A stretch of DNA of 64,000 nucleotides from Rhopalosiphum padi (Eukaryota > Arthropoda > Insecta > Hemiptera > Aphididae), in contig NC_083598.1 of assembly GCF_020882245.1 (NCBI RefSeq), forward strand, positions 2,163,178 through 2,227,177. Reading direction: 5' to 3'. Numbering within the stretch: position 1 is the stretch's first letter; the number at the start of each line of letters is the position of its first letter. Both the position numbers and the translations under genes were made by a program. Below are positions 50,646 through 64,000 of this stretch, piece after piece. The notes under the pieces were generated by a model. It worked only from the letters and a program-made list of their open reading frames with translations. It did no database searches and was not told the origin of the DNA.

Positions 50646-53600
50646 CACATACCTAATTAGTCTGTGATGTTTTACAATGTAAATGATATACCTACCATCA
50701 TCGCAAACATAACATTATAGGCATACTTATTGTTTTTTTTTATAAACGACGTTCTACGTCTAATAACATTTAGTTATGATATTGTTAACCGTAAATATAA
50801 TTTATATGTATTAAGTACCGTAAATCGATAATATGATAAATATGTGCACATTGGTTAATTTATAATCGATTAATAAAATATTTAAACATAATATTATGTC
50901 GACTTTATTAAACGTAAGCGATTAATTTTTTTTCCAATGTACTTTACTATACAAGTATAATATATACCTAATATGATAATAAGTAAATTATTATACATTT
51001 TTAATTTTTTTAATTAACACTCAATAATGATAATAATATACCGGCACAATTATTAAGATATAATTATTTTTACCATTTTTGTTGTTTTTTTTTTTTTTTA
51101 CAGAAAATAGAATACAATTATTTTTGAAAAAAAAAATTAGATCGATCATTTTTGATTTCGTCGGTGTCTTCCTCTATTGTCAATCCAACTATATTTTACG
51201 CGTTTTGGCGTCCAGCGGGCAACAACAACTCTATATGTGTATATAATATATTATTTTTAAATTAACATAATAATATAAGTTTGGTGGTTTCAAAACAATT
51301 TATATTTTATTGTAATTATGTAATATGCAAAGTAACGCGTTTTTTTTATGAAACGCTGACCATATTATTATAATCACTGAGCGATTTTCGTGGTCACTAA
51401 AACGAGTAACAACTTCAGTATTACACAACTAACACCGTTATATTATTTTAATAACCATAAATTAATTGATTCTTATCGTAAAATATTATTTTTATTTATA
51501 TTTTTAAATATTATATTTTACAATGTACGATTACTTTGCGCGTATGGTGTAAACTCATTTAAAATCAATCTATATATTAATATATTATGCTGGCGCAGTA
51601 ATGCAGTTTATACATTATAAAAAATATACTTAGCTAGTTATTAGTTATTATATCATATACGATATTAAGGTTTCGCTTGCAGCAATTTAAACACATGTAA
51701 TTTTTCACGATTTTCCATATAATCTAATATTCTTAACCCTGGTTTTGGTTAAATAAATATAACATAAAGAGTTAATGGTATCAAAATTCTTGTATAATTT
51801 ATGTTTAACAATTATGTCAATAACATAGTAATATTTTTCTATATATATTGTCTAGAGAACAAAGTAACGCGCGTGCTTCATAATATGATATGTGATGTGC
51901 AGCCTCTTTCTAGCCATTATAAAATCTACAAAGTAACTGGCATCGAAAAATTTTGCGTAGCAATAATATTATTATAATTATTAAAATTGAACAGGAAATT
52001 TCGGTTTTAGGTTTCTACTTTTTATAAAAGATGTATCAAATAAGCTTTTTCCTATATTTGTTGAATTAAATTATATCTAAATATTTTTTATTCTTTTTCC
52101 TTATAATTCCTATCATTCTTATGTAATAAATAACTTTTTCTTGACTTCCTAGTGGTCTATTTATAATTTAAGTAAACATTATTGTTGTATTGGTAGTTAA
52201 TGTTAATACAAATAATTTAATTGAAAAAATAGCTGCAACCAAGATAGGTCAAATAGAAAAAAAATTATCGTTTTGTTCTAAATGGACTCTCAATACGCTC
52301 CTAGACAGGACGTTACATAATATGCACTTATATAATATTTTATAAGTATATATAGCAGACTAGTTCGATTCGAATAAACTTAAAACCACCAACGCGCGTT
52401 ACAGATAACGGGCGGCGGTCGTGGGTATACTATAATTTTATTGATTTTAAAATGATGTTGAAGGTTGCTTTTTCGGAAAACACTTTTTGGGGTACATACC
52501 GCCTTTACATATATAGTGAAAGCGCCACAAAAGTTTTCCGTATCGATTAGACACAGATGCACGTGGGGTTTCCGCAAGTTCGCTGGGATTGAAAATTTCG
52601 CAACGATTTCAAGGAAAACGATAGAATTACAAAAAAAATAAATAAACGAAATCCTTGCGGTGAACTCATTATTATACAATTGAACGAAATTGTTAACAGA
52701 ATGACACTATTATTTTTGAGTTTGCAATAAAAATTTAACTAGAATAATTTTAAATTGATTAAACATTTAGATTTCAGTATTTTGTTATCTGAATTTTTAT
52801 TATTGATCCATGGCTATAAATCTGCAGTAGATATTTATGGTTTATTTATTAATATTTGGTTAATTATATTATTTTATTTTTAAATCAAATTAACTAATTT
52901 AAATACGTAGGCGTATTTCATATTTGAATTTAATTATTTTTCTGTAAATATAATTGTACGGTAATTTATTATTTTAACCACTCCAAAGTACCTATAGGTA
53001 TATATATATATCCCACAAAGATGTGTTCAAAGGTGCCTATATAACGTTTTGGCACGTATGCCAAAGGTAGCACATTGGTCAAATGTTAACGGTTAGCGAT
53101 AATATTTTTATATTTCATTGTTAAATCATGCATTTTATTAAATAAAAAACGGTGTGAAATACATTTTTTATTATTTTTAAAAAGTACAGTAATCAATTAT
53201 AAAAGTTTAAAATTAACTTTATCATACATAATATTTTATACTCTGAAAAAATTGGGTCATTTCAAATAAATTCAATATTCTTGTCAACAAATTATGTATA
53301 ATATGAAAGTTTATTTTCCATATCGAATTATTTCAAATCAAAACAGAATAATAATACATTGTGTTCGACTAAGCTAGTGCTGCTTTGATATTAAGAAATT
53401 GTTTGTATTAAGAAAAACCTAACCTGAATTTTTTTATAACCTCCATCATCCTGAGTAAAAATTGTTTGTAGATACTACTATTATTATTACTAATAATTAT
53501 AAATAATTAATATATGATTGGCATATTAATTATTTTAAAACTTTGATTACAACATTTTGGCACTTAAATCAATTTACCCGAAAAAGTTCAGGATCTCTGG

Positions 53601-56600
53601 TATATATCCTGAAATCACCATTTTTTTCGGAAAAATTTCTCTCAAACATGAGAAAACATTAAAATTTAAAAGATAAAACGTAGATATGTACCTACAACCT
53701 ACCACCAAACCAATAATGTTTTTTGTCAACACTTAGAATTCAAATATAATATTTGATCATATATCTATACTTGATTATAATATAATATATTTTAAATACA
53801 TAATATTAAGTATACAATTAAAAATAATATTACATAGATACATGGTCTATAATATTGAATCTATATTATATGGAATAATATAATATAAAATATTGTATAA
53901 TTTTATAAGAGAGACGGTAATCGTATCAAAATCGATGATATTTATTAACATAATGATATCAGGACTTTTAGTTATTGATAGTTATGGTATTATAGGTAGT
54001 TTATAATTTAATTTTAATTTTAAAAGTAAGTTACATTTTTTTAAATGTGTTATAGGTATCAGTTTTCCGTCACTATTCATTAACATTCAAATTCCACTCA
54101 TTTTTTGTTGAATTTGGATTTTTAAGGTTTAAAGTAGAGCAATGAATATATGTTGGCTTTATAATAACTAACTTTTCTTTGTTTTTTAATAATTTTATTT
54201 TTGTGTGTGATTATCGTTATGTTTTGGAGTAGATAATATGCTTTAATTTTCAACTTTGAAGGTAGCTAGTGGTATTAATAAATTCACATTAATATGTACT
54301 TTTTTATGCGTGGAGAGGCTAAAATAACAAGAAAATTCCAGTATTTATACTTTCTACACATAAATACATATTTAATTTTTTAAATATTTTGGCTCTTTAT
54401 GTTCAATTTATAGACATTACTCTATTGAGTATATTTAATTTTTTGATTCAAGATTCTAAAAGCTTGAAAATTTAATACAAGGTTACTTAAAGTTGTTTTA
54501 CTACAGTTGAAAACATCAAAAACACATAGTAGGTAACATTATACTGCTCAATAATAGAATTTCAACTCATTGTACTATTTTATACGAGTATAGCAGTACA
54601 TCATACGGCGTAATGATTAATAAAACTATTATATTTGTGTTAAAAAATTATATTATTTCATTTACATCAATCACCGATATTATTTATTATACATTTGTTA
54701 GGGAACACAATAAATTTAGTATTTACTATGCTAATCATAATGTATAGTTAATAATTAATTTGATAATACTCACCGCTGCTTATCGGTGTTAATGATGCAC
54801 ATAGTGATACAATATTTAACTTTTCAAAGAAAAAACCTTACACTTCATTACTTTAACATGTAATTATAATAAATACTAATAAACTGTATAAAATATAACG
54901 TTAAATAATTCATGTTGAAATAATTATACTCGATTCTTAAAATAAAGTTGATGTAACTTTTTTGTTTTAAACATCTGTATTGATTATTCTACTGTGCAGT
55001 AGTGGTAAAATATGTGTGATGAATTTAGGAATAATATTAACTTAAAATTAACCTAAAAGTGCACGTTTTAAAAAATATGAATATAAAAAGTTTATGCTAG
55101 TACTTACATGCGAGTTTTTACTATTTTATACTTTACTTATAGATGTACAGTGTATACTATATCTTTATATTCATTAGATGGAATAACGATGATTACCATT
55201 AATTTTAAAATTATAGGTACCTAACCTAACCCATTAAAGTACTTAGCCAGCTATTATTATACAATTAAATTATATAGGTACGTAAATTACTTCTATTTTA
55301 AATGTTAAAAATCACAATTTTTTATAATTATAAATTATAATTTTACACTTTGATATTTATCGAAGTTAAAATATACCGATATATAGTATATTTCGTAAAT
55401 AATTTAAAGTAGTTAACAATTTGATTTTATAATTATTTTAATATTCTGTACGAGAAATTTTCTAGGAGAAATTAGTTGTTTATTCAGCTAATTACTGCCA
55501 CAGTTTGTATAAATTAACGCGCGTATATCGCACAATATTTATAATATTATTAATATACTGAAAGATTTGAAAATTGAAAATAACAATTTTTATTCAAATA
55601 AATTATAAAATTACCAGCTATATTTGAATATCTAAATAGTTTTGAAATTAAGCCAACTACATTCTCAATCCGTGACATATAAATTATATACCTATTTAAA
55701 AACTCTGCAAGACCGTGATTAATCTTAATTATGATGAATTTTCTACTTTATATTTGAATACGTAAGTTTTGTTGGACTTGGTAGCAGGAATACCTATGCA
55801 TGCGTTGTGGTTGCACACATGTCATTGGCAATGTTAGACAAAATAATAAAAACCATGATTTTTTACTTTAAAAGATATATTACAGGAAAAACTAACAATA
55901 AGCAAAAATTTTCTATAAAGCGATTTCGAATCTTGACTACAGTTGTTAAAAATAAAACATTAAAAATTAAATTGTGAAAATTGGTCACATTCAAACTCTA
56001 ATTAGTAAGTTTTTAGAAATATAAATTTTAAAATCGATAACATTTGAAAGGAATCTTTCGCTTGAATAAAAAAATTGGATCATTCTATATAAAACATGAG
56101 AGTTTTCCCTGCAAGGCATGTTTTTGTCCATTATACAAGTCACGCGCATTCTCCTATGTACATTCATTCTGTCACATCTAATAATACATATAAAATAAAT
56201 ATGTACAATTTTATATCACGTATTATAACGCTATAAGCATGAATTGCATCAAAATATAGTTTAATGTACATATTATACTATTATAGAGATCACAGTCGAC
56301 ACACTTACATAGATAAAAATAATTTCTTTATAATAGTATGCAAAATATAATGTAATATATTATTACATAATTTAAATGAGAAAAATAAAACGGATAAAAT
56401 ATTAAACGTTTAATATACCTACTTGTGCAGAAAGACGATGCGTTTAGCTAATATATTATAGACTAAAAATTAATTAATGGTTCACTAACATTGAATAGAT
56501 CGATAATAGATCATTAAACTATATTTAAGAAACCATTAATACTGATTTATCAAATGTTTAGTAATCGTTTATGCAATTATAAAACTTTATTGAATAGTAT

Positions 56601-56829
56601 ATCTCTTTACGCGTGTCTACTGTGTATATTTTGAGTGAAGCGGAGAATCTATTGATTTTACGATGTGTGTTTTTTTATGTCCGACGACACTTTTTCTAGT
56701 AGAAAAACTTTTAAGAAGAGAGACTTCCGCAGAAACCTCTCTAGTTGGTATTTATAGATGAAAATTAAAATTTTAAATACTTTTTAAAATAATCAGTAAA
56801 TCCAAAAAAAAAATATTATAAAATAACAA

Positions 56830-56875
56830 TAAATATATATAGATATAAATAATATCTATATATATATAGATATAT
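56830..56875. repeat. AT-rich inverted repeat (hairpin)
   Basis: Arms tatatatagatat and atatctatatata are perfect complements over 13 bp around a 5-base loop, followed by a partial third unit. It could form a cruciform. Confidence 0.6.
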
Positions 56876-59800
56876 TATTATTAAAAATAATTAATTTGTA
56901 ACCAGGATTACAATGTTAGACTGTTTTCTTTTACAGAATCGTTTCTTGTTGTTACGATAATTTATTATTAAATTTAAGTTTAATACATCTATTACCTTTA
57001 CACACTATTTACTCAACGTAACAGCGGTTACTTATTATTTCACAGCTTTTTACATTTTATTTTATAAGATTATTAATATTATCAGAAATTTAGGGATAAA
57101 TTGATTTTATACATTTATTATGACAAATTATAAGAAATATTATAAGCGTAATTTTTTTATAATATCTACTACCTATATTATACTTATTATCATAACCACT
57201 ACATTAAGACATTTCATTACCTATTACATTGATTTTAATAATAGTTATATTTTATATACTTAGTCACTTAGATACCTATATCGTAAAATACCAAATAATG
57301 CTTGTATTCGGTAAGTCTTTATTAAAATTTTAAATTATAATAACCCTGAAAGAAAATATAATAAAAAAGAAAAATATTAATATATGCAGGCGTGTGGCAA
57401 ACAAAAAATTTTACCACTATAAGAAACGCAATTATATTATTATTTATGGACGGTGTGCTAGTTAAAAAGGAATACGTAAAAATTGAGATTCATTTTTTTG
57501 CAGAAAAAAGGAAAACGTTGACATCATGTATTATTTTTATCAAAAATACATTTTTTTTTTTTTAATAAATCTATATTTAACAGATCGTCTAAACTCTGAA
57601 GACATGAATAAAATAATAGTTAACACTATATTTTAACTTGTATAAGTTTTAAATGGTTTTAAGTTAGTTTGCCGAAAGTAGCGTGTTTTCGACTTATTCC
57701 CAGGTATAAACCTGTTAACCTGTGCAATGTCAAATATGTCAATTCCAATAATTGAATGGTAGAAATTCTAAAAATTATAATTATGACATCATGTTCACGT
57801 GTAGAAGTTTTATATACATTACTCGATAATTGTTTTTATATTTGAGACTTTGAGAGCTATACAGTATAATATGAAACAACCTGTCACATATATAATTATT
57901 ATAAAATAATTTCATTTTTTGAAGTCTGGCGACTATGACGTAATGAAACCATAAAAGAAGCTTTATAACTTTGGACATTAAAATTGTTCAAGTCGACGCT
58001 ATTGTCGTTATTTATATGTATCTAAAATATACATACATACAGTGTTTAAAACAATAAATTGCTTATTGTTACAATATTTTTGTTAAAAGTAAAAATCTTG
58101 CTAGAGAAACGACTTTACGAATCAATGTACTGACTGAACGTAAAGGGTGTTATAAATTTATATTATATGTGACAATAACTCACTATTATAACGGCTAGTC
58201 ATCAATATAGTCCGCCATGCAAAGTGAACTTTACAGCGTTATTTCTGTACACCTGTTGAATAATGCAGTAATATTATGTATAGTCATAAAACTATAAAAG
58301 TTTACAATTGCATCAATCTGAGTTAATTCTATCTTACTTCAACTGCAATTAGAACAATATATGTAATTTTTTATAATACATGGATTTGTACTAAAAACAA
58401 TATTATTTCAGGTAATATTATATACGAATACGATATAAGTAGGTACTACTGAAGTACCAAGACCAACGAAATTAAACACAATTTAAAATGCGTTACTATA
58501 TGTTACTTACAATGTATACATGCCGAATGGAATTTATTTTCAATTATTTTTTAACGAATGTTTAATAGCCATGGTATGAAACGCAAGACATCGAGGCCCC
58601 GGGATACCTCTTGTCCTCTTATACTAGTACCGATATAATTGGCATATAATAATATTATGAATCACTATATATATATTCGTTAAAATTTGTAAGTATACTT
58701 ATATAATAATACATTTAAATACTCAAAGCTATGCAGTGCTTCAGCTAGCTAACAGAAACATTGCAAATAATCATACAATATAATATTATTTTTCCAAAAA
58801 AAATAATAATAACAATAATTACATAGGTCCTTATATTATTTAATGAATTTATGTCACACGCAACAAACAAATTTATGTTTTACAATGTTTTATACATTTT
58901 TATAAAGACCGATACATAATTACATATTTAACATAATGTCGGACATGAGTTTAGTCCACGAAAAATTATAAAATTTAAACAAATAGCACCTACCTACCTG
59001 TGTTTATTTTTTAAATTGTAGAATATGTGTATTCGGATTCATACAACAACAAAGGTATATAAGATAATACTGCAGCAATACCCAAGACACAACAATATAT
59101 TGTATGATTACCGATGAATATAATTACTTAATATTTATTGGTGGTGGGGGAATTCGGAGGCATAGTATATCCCCACCAAAATATTTGTTTTATTTCGAGT
59201 ATGCAGTAGGTATGCGTATGCAGGTATTCATAACATCATTTTCTTCAGCTGCAGCTCTCATTCATTATTATTGCAATACGCTTATATTTTATTTTCGAGT
59301 TAAAACACTGAAGTACACAAACAAATATAATACCTATAATAACCAACTAGAAACTTAACGTTCAATCAAATGTTTTAATTTTGATCATGTGATTGCGAAT
59401 TGTTTGGATAGTGAACGAATAAAATATTGGTTTCGATACAAATTGAAAACTATCGATTCCGTTCCGTTGCAAACTTATGTACGACAGTCGACAGCCTTTA
59501 TGCGGCTATTCCATCGAATATGAGGTCGGAACTCGGAAAATATATATCTGCTAATAAATTAGAAATATATAGGTTACATCTATAGTAACTGCACAAACAT
59601 TTTATAATTATCGAAAAGGTAGGTAGCCTATATTATTATATTTTAAATTGATTAGCAGATAGGTATCAGAGTTCTGACTTCGTAATGTAATATGGACGCA
59701 TACAAGTTGTCACACATTGGTTCGGATAAATGTAGGACGTATAATAATAATTTTTATAGTTGTAATCGTATATTAGGTATATACAGCGAACACATGATAC

Positions 59801-61860
59801 GCATAACATTATAACCTCATCTTCATCCGTATCACCTCCTCTGCTTGTATTATTATAATAATCATTATCATTATCATCACACTAATGAGTTTATACAAAT
59901 ACAATTTGCAAACACAACGGGACTTGACTCCATTTACTGCGGCGTCATTTGAATTAAATTCGAAACCTAAAAGTTGTTGTGACTCTCGACACTCTAACAA
60001 TGACCATAATAATAATATTACATTCGTCTCTCACAAAACGATTATCGAGCCTCGGGCACATTGAAATCAGCGTCGTAACTACTTTACGTATATTTAGTTG
60101 GTGCCAGGAACCGCTTAATGGGCCTCCTCAAATCTACATATTAGACCTCTGAGTTTATCGTACACAATTTTTTAAACAAAAGAATGTTCGGTTATAAGTC
60201 AACATAACGTTTAAAAAAAATTGTTTATTTAAAAACAAAATATAATAGTTACTAATAAAATGCCTGTGCCTGTCAATAATTTATTGATATTATGAAAATC
60301 ATATACGTAGACAAAAATATGTGAGTCGTAGAATCACAAGTTATTTATTTTTAGTTAAAACGAAACGTACAGAAAAGTTTCGTCACAACTATATACGTTA
60401 TACAGTGTATTTTGGTTCAGAATAATAGTAATAATATGCAGTTCATGTTGATTTTTTAAATGTTTGCCTCACAGTTTTCTTACAAAAAAAAAAATCGAAA
60501 ATTTCAAACGATTTTTAAATGATGCCGTTAGTGGCTTTTCCGTACACAGACCTTTATACCCAGATGATATTTTATTTATCTACCCCCTTTTCATCCTCCG
60601 CTAAATGTCAACATCTTATTATGAGGGAAAACGATCATATAATACTCATCACGGTGTTTAGCCATTCGTCGTTAGTCGTTACACGATTGGTCGGTGCGTT
60701 TAATAACGAGATGAATAAATGGAAAAATTCTCTCCGTCACGAAAACATCTATGCAAATCTACCTACTCATTTCGTCGAGATGTCGTCGCAATGCACAATA
60801 CTTTACGCATTTGCAAACAATAACGTAAAAACTAATGGAAAGGCACGGTGGAATCAGAAAAAAGAACGACAACTGCGTTTTCCACAGATGATTTGAAAAT
60901 TATAACGGTGGTTACTCGGTCACGTGTGTTTACATAAAATACCTAATATTGTAATATTTTCCGTCGGTCAATCGTAAATGAATTACTGAGGTTTAAATAA
61001 CACATTGAACACGGAGAAAACCAGTCGGCGGCCCCACCGCCGTTTTTCTTTAAGACCTGCATCGACGAAAAATAATTCACGGTTGCCAGATCACGAATCA
61101 CGTAAACTATATAGAAGGCAGTCACCTCGACCACGGTCTACATTGTTTATACGGTACAATCGTGAACGGATAACCACGATAATTTCATCAGTTAGTAAAG
61201 ATAAAACCGTAATCCGTATAATACTTTATCGACCATTGGGTTTAGACCTTGAAGCTGGTTCATCAAGCCAAACTTGTAATGGTCAATTTGACTTACAAAC
61301 TGTAATGGTTGGTATACACTATACAGCATAACGTGGCGTATTTTGGGCTTTTTTCGGTGGTTTTTTGACTCCTGGTAATACTTTTTCTCTACAAATATTG
61401 TCATAACATCATCACTAATCCATACCTGATATTCATACACCTTATAAGTGGTAATTTTCTTGTAAAATAATCTTAGGATTGCAACTCAATTTTTGATTAT
61501 AACTATGATAGGAATAAAGAATAAATAATTTTATTGAATAAATAAAAACTAATAACACTTAAATTTACCGATCAGTTTGATGCATTTTGTATAAGTACTC
61601 GTATATTTGCCGAATGGGGACGTTAATAAATAATAACAAATATTGTTATAGATGTATTATATTAAAATAAAAAATAAAATACTTAAATTTAAAAACTTCA
61701 ATCTCACAATATTAAAGTTAGGCGTCTTTTTTTATTGCCAACTCGTTCAGTACTTAATTACTTTTATGCGATTCTTCCGATTAATTGATAACATGACTTA
61801 TCCATTAAGCTAGCCTTTTCCAAAGAAAACAATGCATTATTATTACTTTTATTTTATCTT

Positions 61861-62160
61861 TTATCGTATTATTCCCTCTCTCTCTTTTTCTCCAACCTAT
61901 GTTTATTGCTCTATTGTACTCTTAATAGTTAATTATGTTATTCATAATATAATATAATATTTATTTATTTTAATTTACATAGTTATTTAATAATTATAAT
62001 TCTTAACTATCTTTTTATATTATATTCCTCACTAATTTAATATTAATTGTTAGATATGTAAAGATATAATATACATTATGTATATACTGATATTATATAT
62101 TTTATTTTATGCATCTAATCTGAAATTATTTCCGTAAATAAAGAAATTATTATTATTATT
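61861..62160 (+). repeat. Possible 3' end of a non-LTR retrotransposon
   Basis: A (CT)n-like patch at 61874-61887 is followed by AT-rich sequence and a tail, taaataaagaaattattatt, with trailing ATT units at 62138-62160. Such tails are typical of several LINE clades. No coding part is visible upstream. Confidence 0.3.
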
Positions 62161-62239
62161 CAATTTTCAAAGCAGTTTTAAAATATTTCGTCATTCGTCA
62201 ATAATATTTTGTGATACTTCAGTAATTAATAGAAATAGA

Positions 62240-62295
62240 AAAAAATTGAGGGGCTTAACCCTCAGGACACCCCCTAAGTACGCCGCTGGGTATAT
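62240..62295 (+). repeat. GC-richer repeat fragment
   Basis: gaggggcttaaccctcagga, then caccccctaagtacgccgctggg, is out of keeping with the AT-rich surroundings and resembles ends of interspersed repeats I associate with aphid genomes. Class not determined. Confidence 0.3.
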
Positions 62296-63000
62296 GTTCA
62301 CATATCATTATATAACAGCTCAAAAATAATAAATAAATAGTGGTCAGGTTGTCACGTGCAGATAACGGTAACCCCTAATATAAATCTTCATCACTGATGA
62401 TGAAAGGGGCGAATTTCATTATAAGGTCACGTAGCAACTACCACGTATTTGTGATAATGATGCGCAAGACGTATGACTTTCTTATATGCCGCTAGCGACG
62501 AGGGATGTTCGAAAAAAAGTCTCTGCCACCAAGGAGAAATCTAATTTTTTTGGATTTACTGTAGGTGGTTTAATTAGTTAAATAGTTACACACATTTTTT
62601 TTCTAACAATATTATTCATTATCATTGATTTATAAATATGCCCAAATGATCGGTTACTTTTCAACCCGAATAATAATTTTGCTTAACTCAGGTAAATTTT
62701 GGGTCATTCGTTCAAATGAATGACGCGCATAATACTAATAGTATTTTAATAAATATATAAAAGTTTATTAGAGGAATAGATCATAATTGATATAATGTAG
62801 TTGTTGGTATTTGATTAATTTGATTTTTCTTTCTATATTATAGTTTTCATTTTCCTTCTAATACATTTTATAGTACCTAGTAAATCAGAAATTAGAATAA
62901 ATGCAGCTTCCAAGAACTTGGAAAATATATACAGAGCTACAGTAGTTAAGTATAAAATTTTTCAAATTTAATATATTATTATTGTTTTTTGTTAAAAATG

Positions 63001-63022
63001 TATATATATATATATATATATA
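63001..63022. repeat. (TA)n microsatellite
   Basis: Eleven uninterrupted TA units. Confidence 0.9.
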
Positions 63023-63779
63023 GGTATATCATACTTATGTTAATCAAAAATTAAGGTAAGAATAACAAAAAAAAACTTGATAGTAAATCTCTGCAGGAGT
63101 ATTTTACCTTTACGGCTTTACAGACATATTATTAAAACAATATTACAATCCATCCGTAATAGGTACCTGACTTTGAATATTAAATTGATCAGACAAATAT
63201 TGAGAAAAATCTCTTATTCTAAACATATGTTTATTGAAATAATCAAGAAAAATTTGATTATCTGCGTGATTCAAGATAATTTAGAGACATTATGTTATAT
63301 TGTAATCACTTTATCAGTTACACCTTATACTACTTATACTTATAATATAAATTGCAAATACTAAAGATTAAAGAAAATATAGACAATGGGTATGGGCTAA
63401 ATAAATATTAAAGTATTGGATAAAATGTATATACATAGGTATGGTTAATAAGTAGAGGGGCATATATCGAAATAAGATATTTTCTTCATAAATACACCAT
63501 TGGATGTATAGGATATAGCCACATATAGGGTACATCAGTACATTAAGAAGAAAATCTTCCACTGGATTTTTTTCCCGTATCCATCGAGATATCGATCGTC
63601 GCGCATGATAATGTCTGTGAGGTGTAGTTTGCCGAATTTTTATAATATACCAAACAAATAATAATATTAATAAATAATAGGTAATATAGACAATTTACAA
63701 TTGTATGTTGATGTGACCGTTGTCACTAAACGTTATAGTATTTAATTTACAATATTAAATATACAAACAATAAAAACAC

Positions 63780-64000
63780 GGGATGACGTAAAATAAACGC
63801 GATCGTCAAATATCAACTCACATCGATTTCAAATAACACTGCGCAGTCGCAGCCAAAAGCTTGTTGTTCCTGCTTTCTACACGCTTCCTAATTCCTACTG
63901 CGATTTTCGTGTTTTATCGTGTCGTCGACGTGTTTATATATTGATTCTGTGCAGCCGCTCAAGCATCGTCAGAATTCGATTTCAGAAACCCCCAACTATC
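63780..64000 (+). promoter_or_regulatory. Possible promoter / 5' UTR of a further gene
   Basis: GC and CpG rise at the window edge. ctgcgcagtcgcag at 63839-63852 is close to the NRF-1 site (TGCGCATGCGCA), common in promoters of housekeeping genes. tcgtcgacgtg and an initiator-like TCAGA at 63969 follow. No coding frame is established before the window ends, so the gene and even its strand are inferred. Confidence 0.3.

Larger units (their letters stand above)
49216..63780. other. AT-rich intergenic region, no gene supported
   Basis: Open frames are short and carry no recognisable motifs, including the longest at 60519-60896 (125 codons) and the 99-codon minus frame at 52380-52679. Simple repeats, a hairpin at 56.8 kb and retroelement-like tails near 62 kb are listed separately. 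Confidence 0.5.

Noticed and set aside
52380..52679. 99-codon minus-strand open frame
   Set aside because: No recognisable domain and no supporting splice sites or promoter; kept only as an unexplained frame.
59104..59358. 84-codon open frame with a Gly run
   Set aside because: No recognisable features; consistent with chance in this composition.
1..64000. CRISPR arrays, rRNA genes, bacterial operons, viral genes
   Set aside because: No regularly spaced repeats, rRNA signature or dense coding was seen; the window is spliced, AT-rich eukaryotic DNA.

Overview
This window looks like nuclear DNA from an insect. An aphid or a close hemipteran relative is my best guess. The sequence is very AT-rich and gene-poor, genes are cut by 60 bp to 15 kb GT-AG introns, short TTAGG-type repeats occur, and there are many small terminal-inverted-repeat (TIR) elements. 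I see no bacterial operon, CRISPR array, rRNA or convincing tRNA. Two genes can be rebuilt exon by exon on the + strand, with intact splice phase across every junction.

Gene 1 (about 524-6586, 5' end missing) is a pickpocket-type DEG/ENaC sodium channel subunit. Eleven exons encode 508 residues. They run from the first membrane segment, through the cysteine-rich extracellular loop, to the second membrane segment with its G-x-S filter and a short basic cytoplasmic tail. The first coding exon or exons lie left of the window.

From about 7.0 to 17.6 kb I find no gene, only AT-rich intergenic DNA with repeat remnants. A CpG-rich island at about 17.7-18.1 kb looks like a promoter.

Gene 2 (about 18.05-49.2 kb, CDS 32954-48386) starts there. 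It has a probable 5' UTR exon, a first intron of about 14.7 kb, then seven coding exons for a 353-residue secreted cysteine-rich protein of a family I cannot name. Its main feature is two tandem six-cysteine modules that share cysteine spacing and also an intron at the same position and phase. A low-complexity tail and a short C-terminal hydrophobic run follow, suggesting a GPI anchor. A second possible signal-peptide exon at 18366-18427 has the same splice phase and could be an alternative first coding exon.

From 49.2 to 63.8 kb the DNA is AT-rich intergenic sequence with simple repeats, possible retroelement tails and no supported gene. The last 200 bases become GC-richer, carry an NRF-1-like motif, and may be the promoter or 5' UTR of another + strand gene.

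Mobile elements are mostly non-autonomous DNA transposons: a hAT-type element with an 8-bp target duplication, a pogo/Tigger-like short element, a foldback-like element with arms of about 98 bp, and a recurring TIR family (TACAGGGTGATTC-like ends) with copies in introns of both genes. Splice sites, reading phase and motifs were read directly from the sequence. Family names rest on recalled consensus patterns, because no database search was possible.
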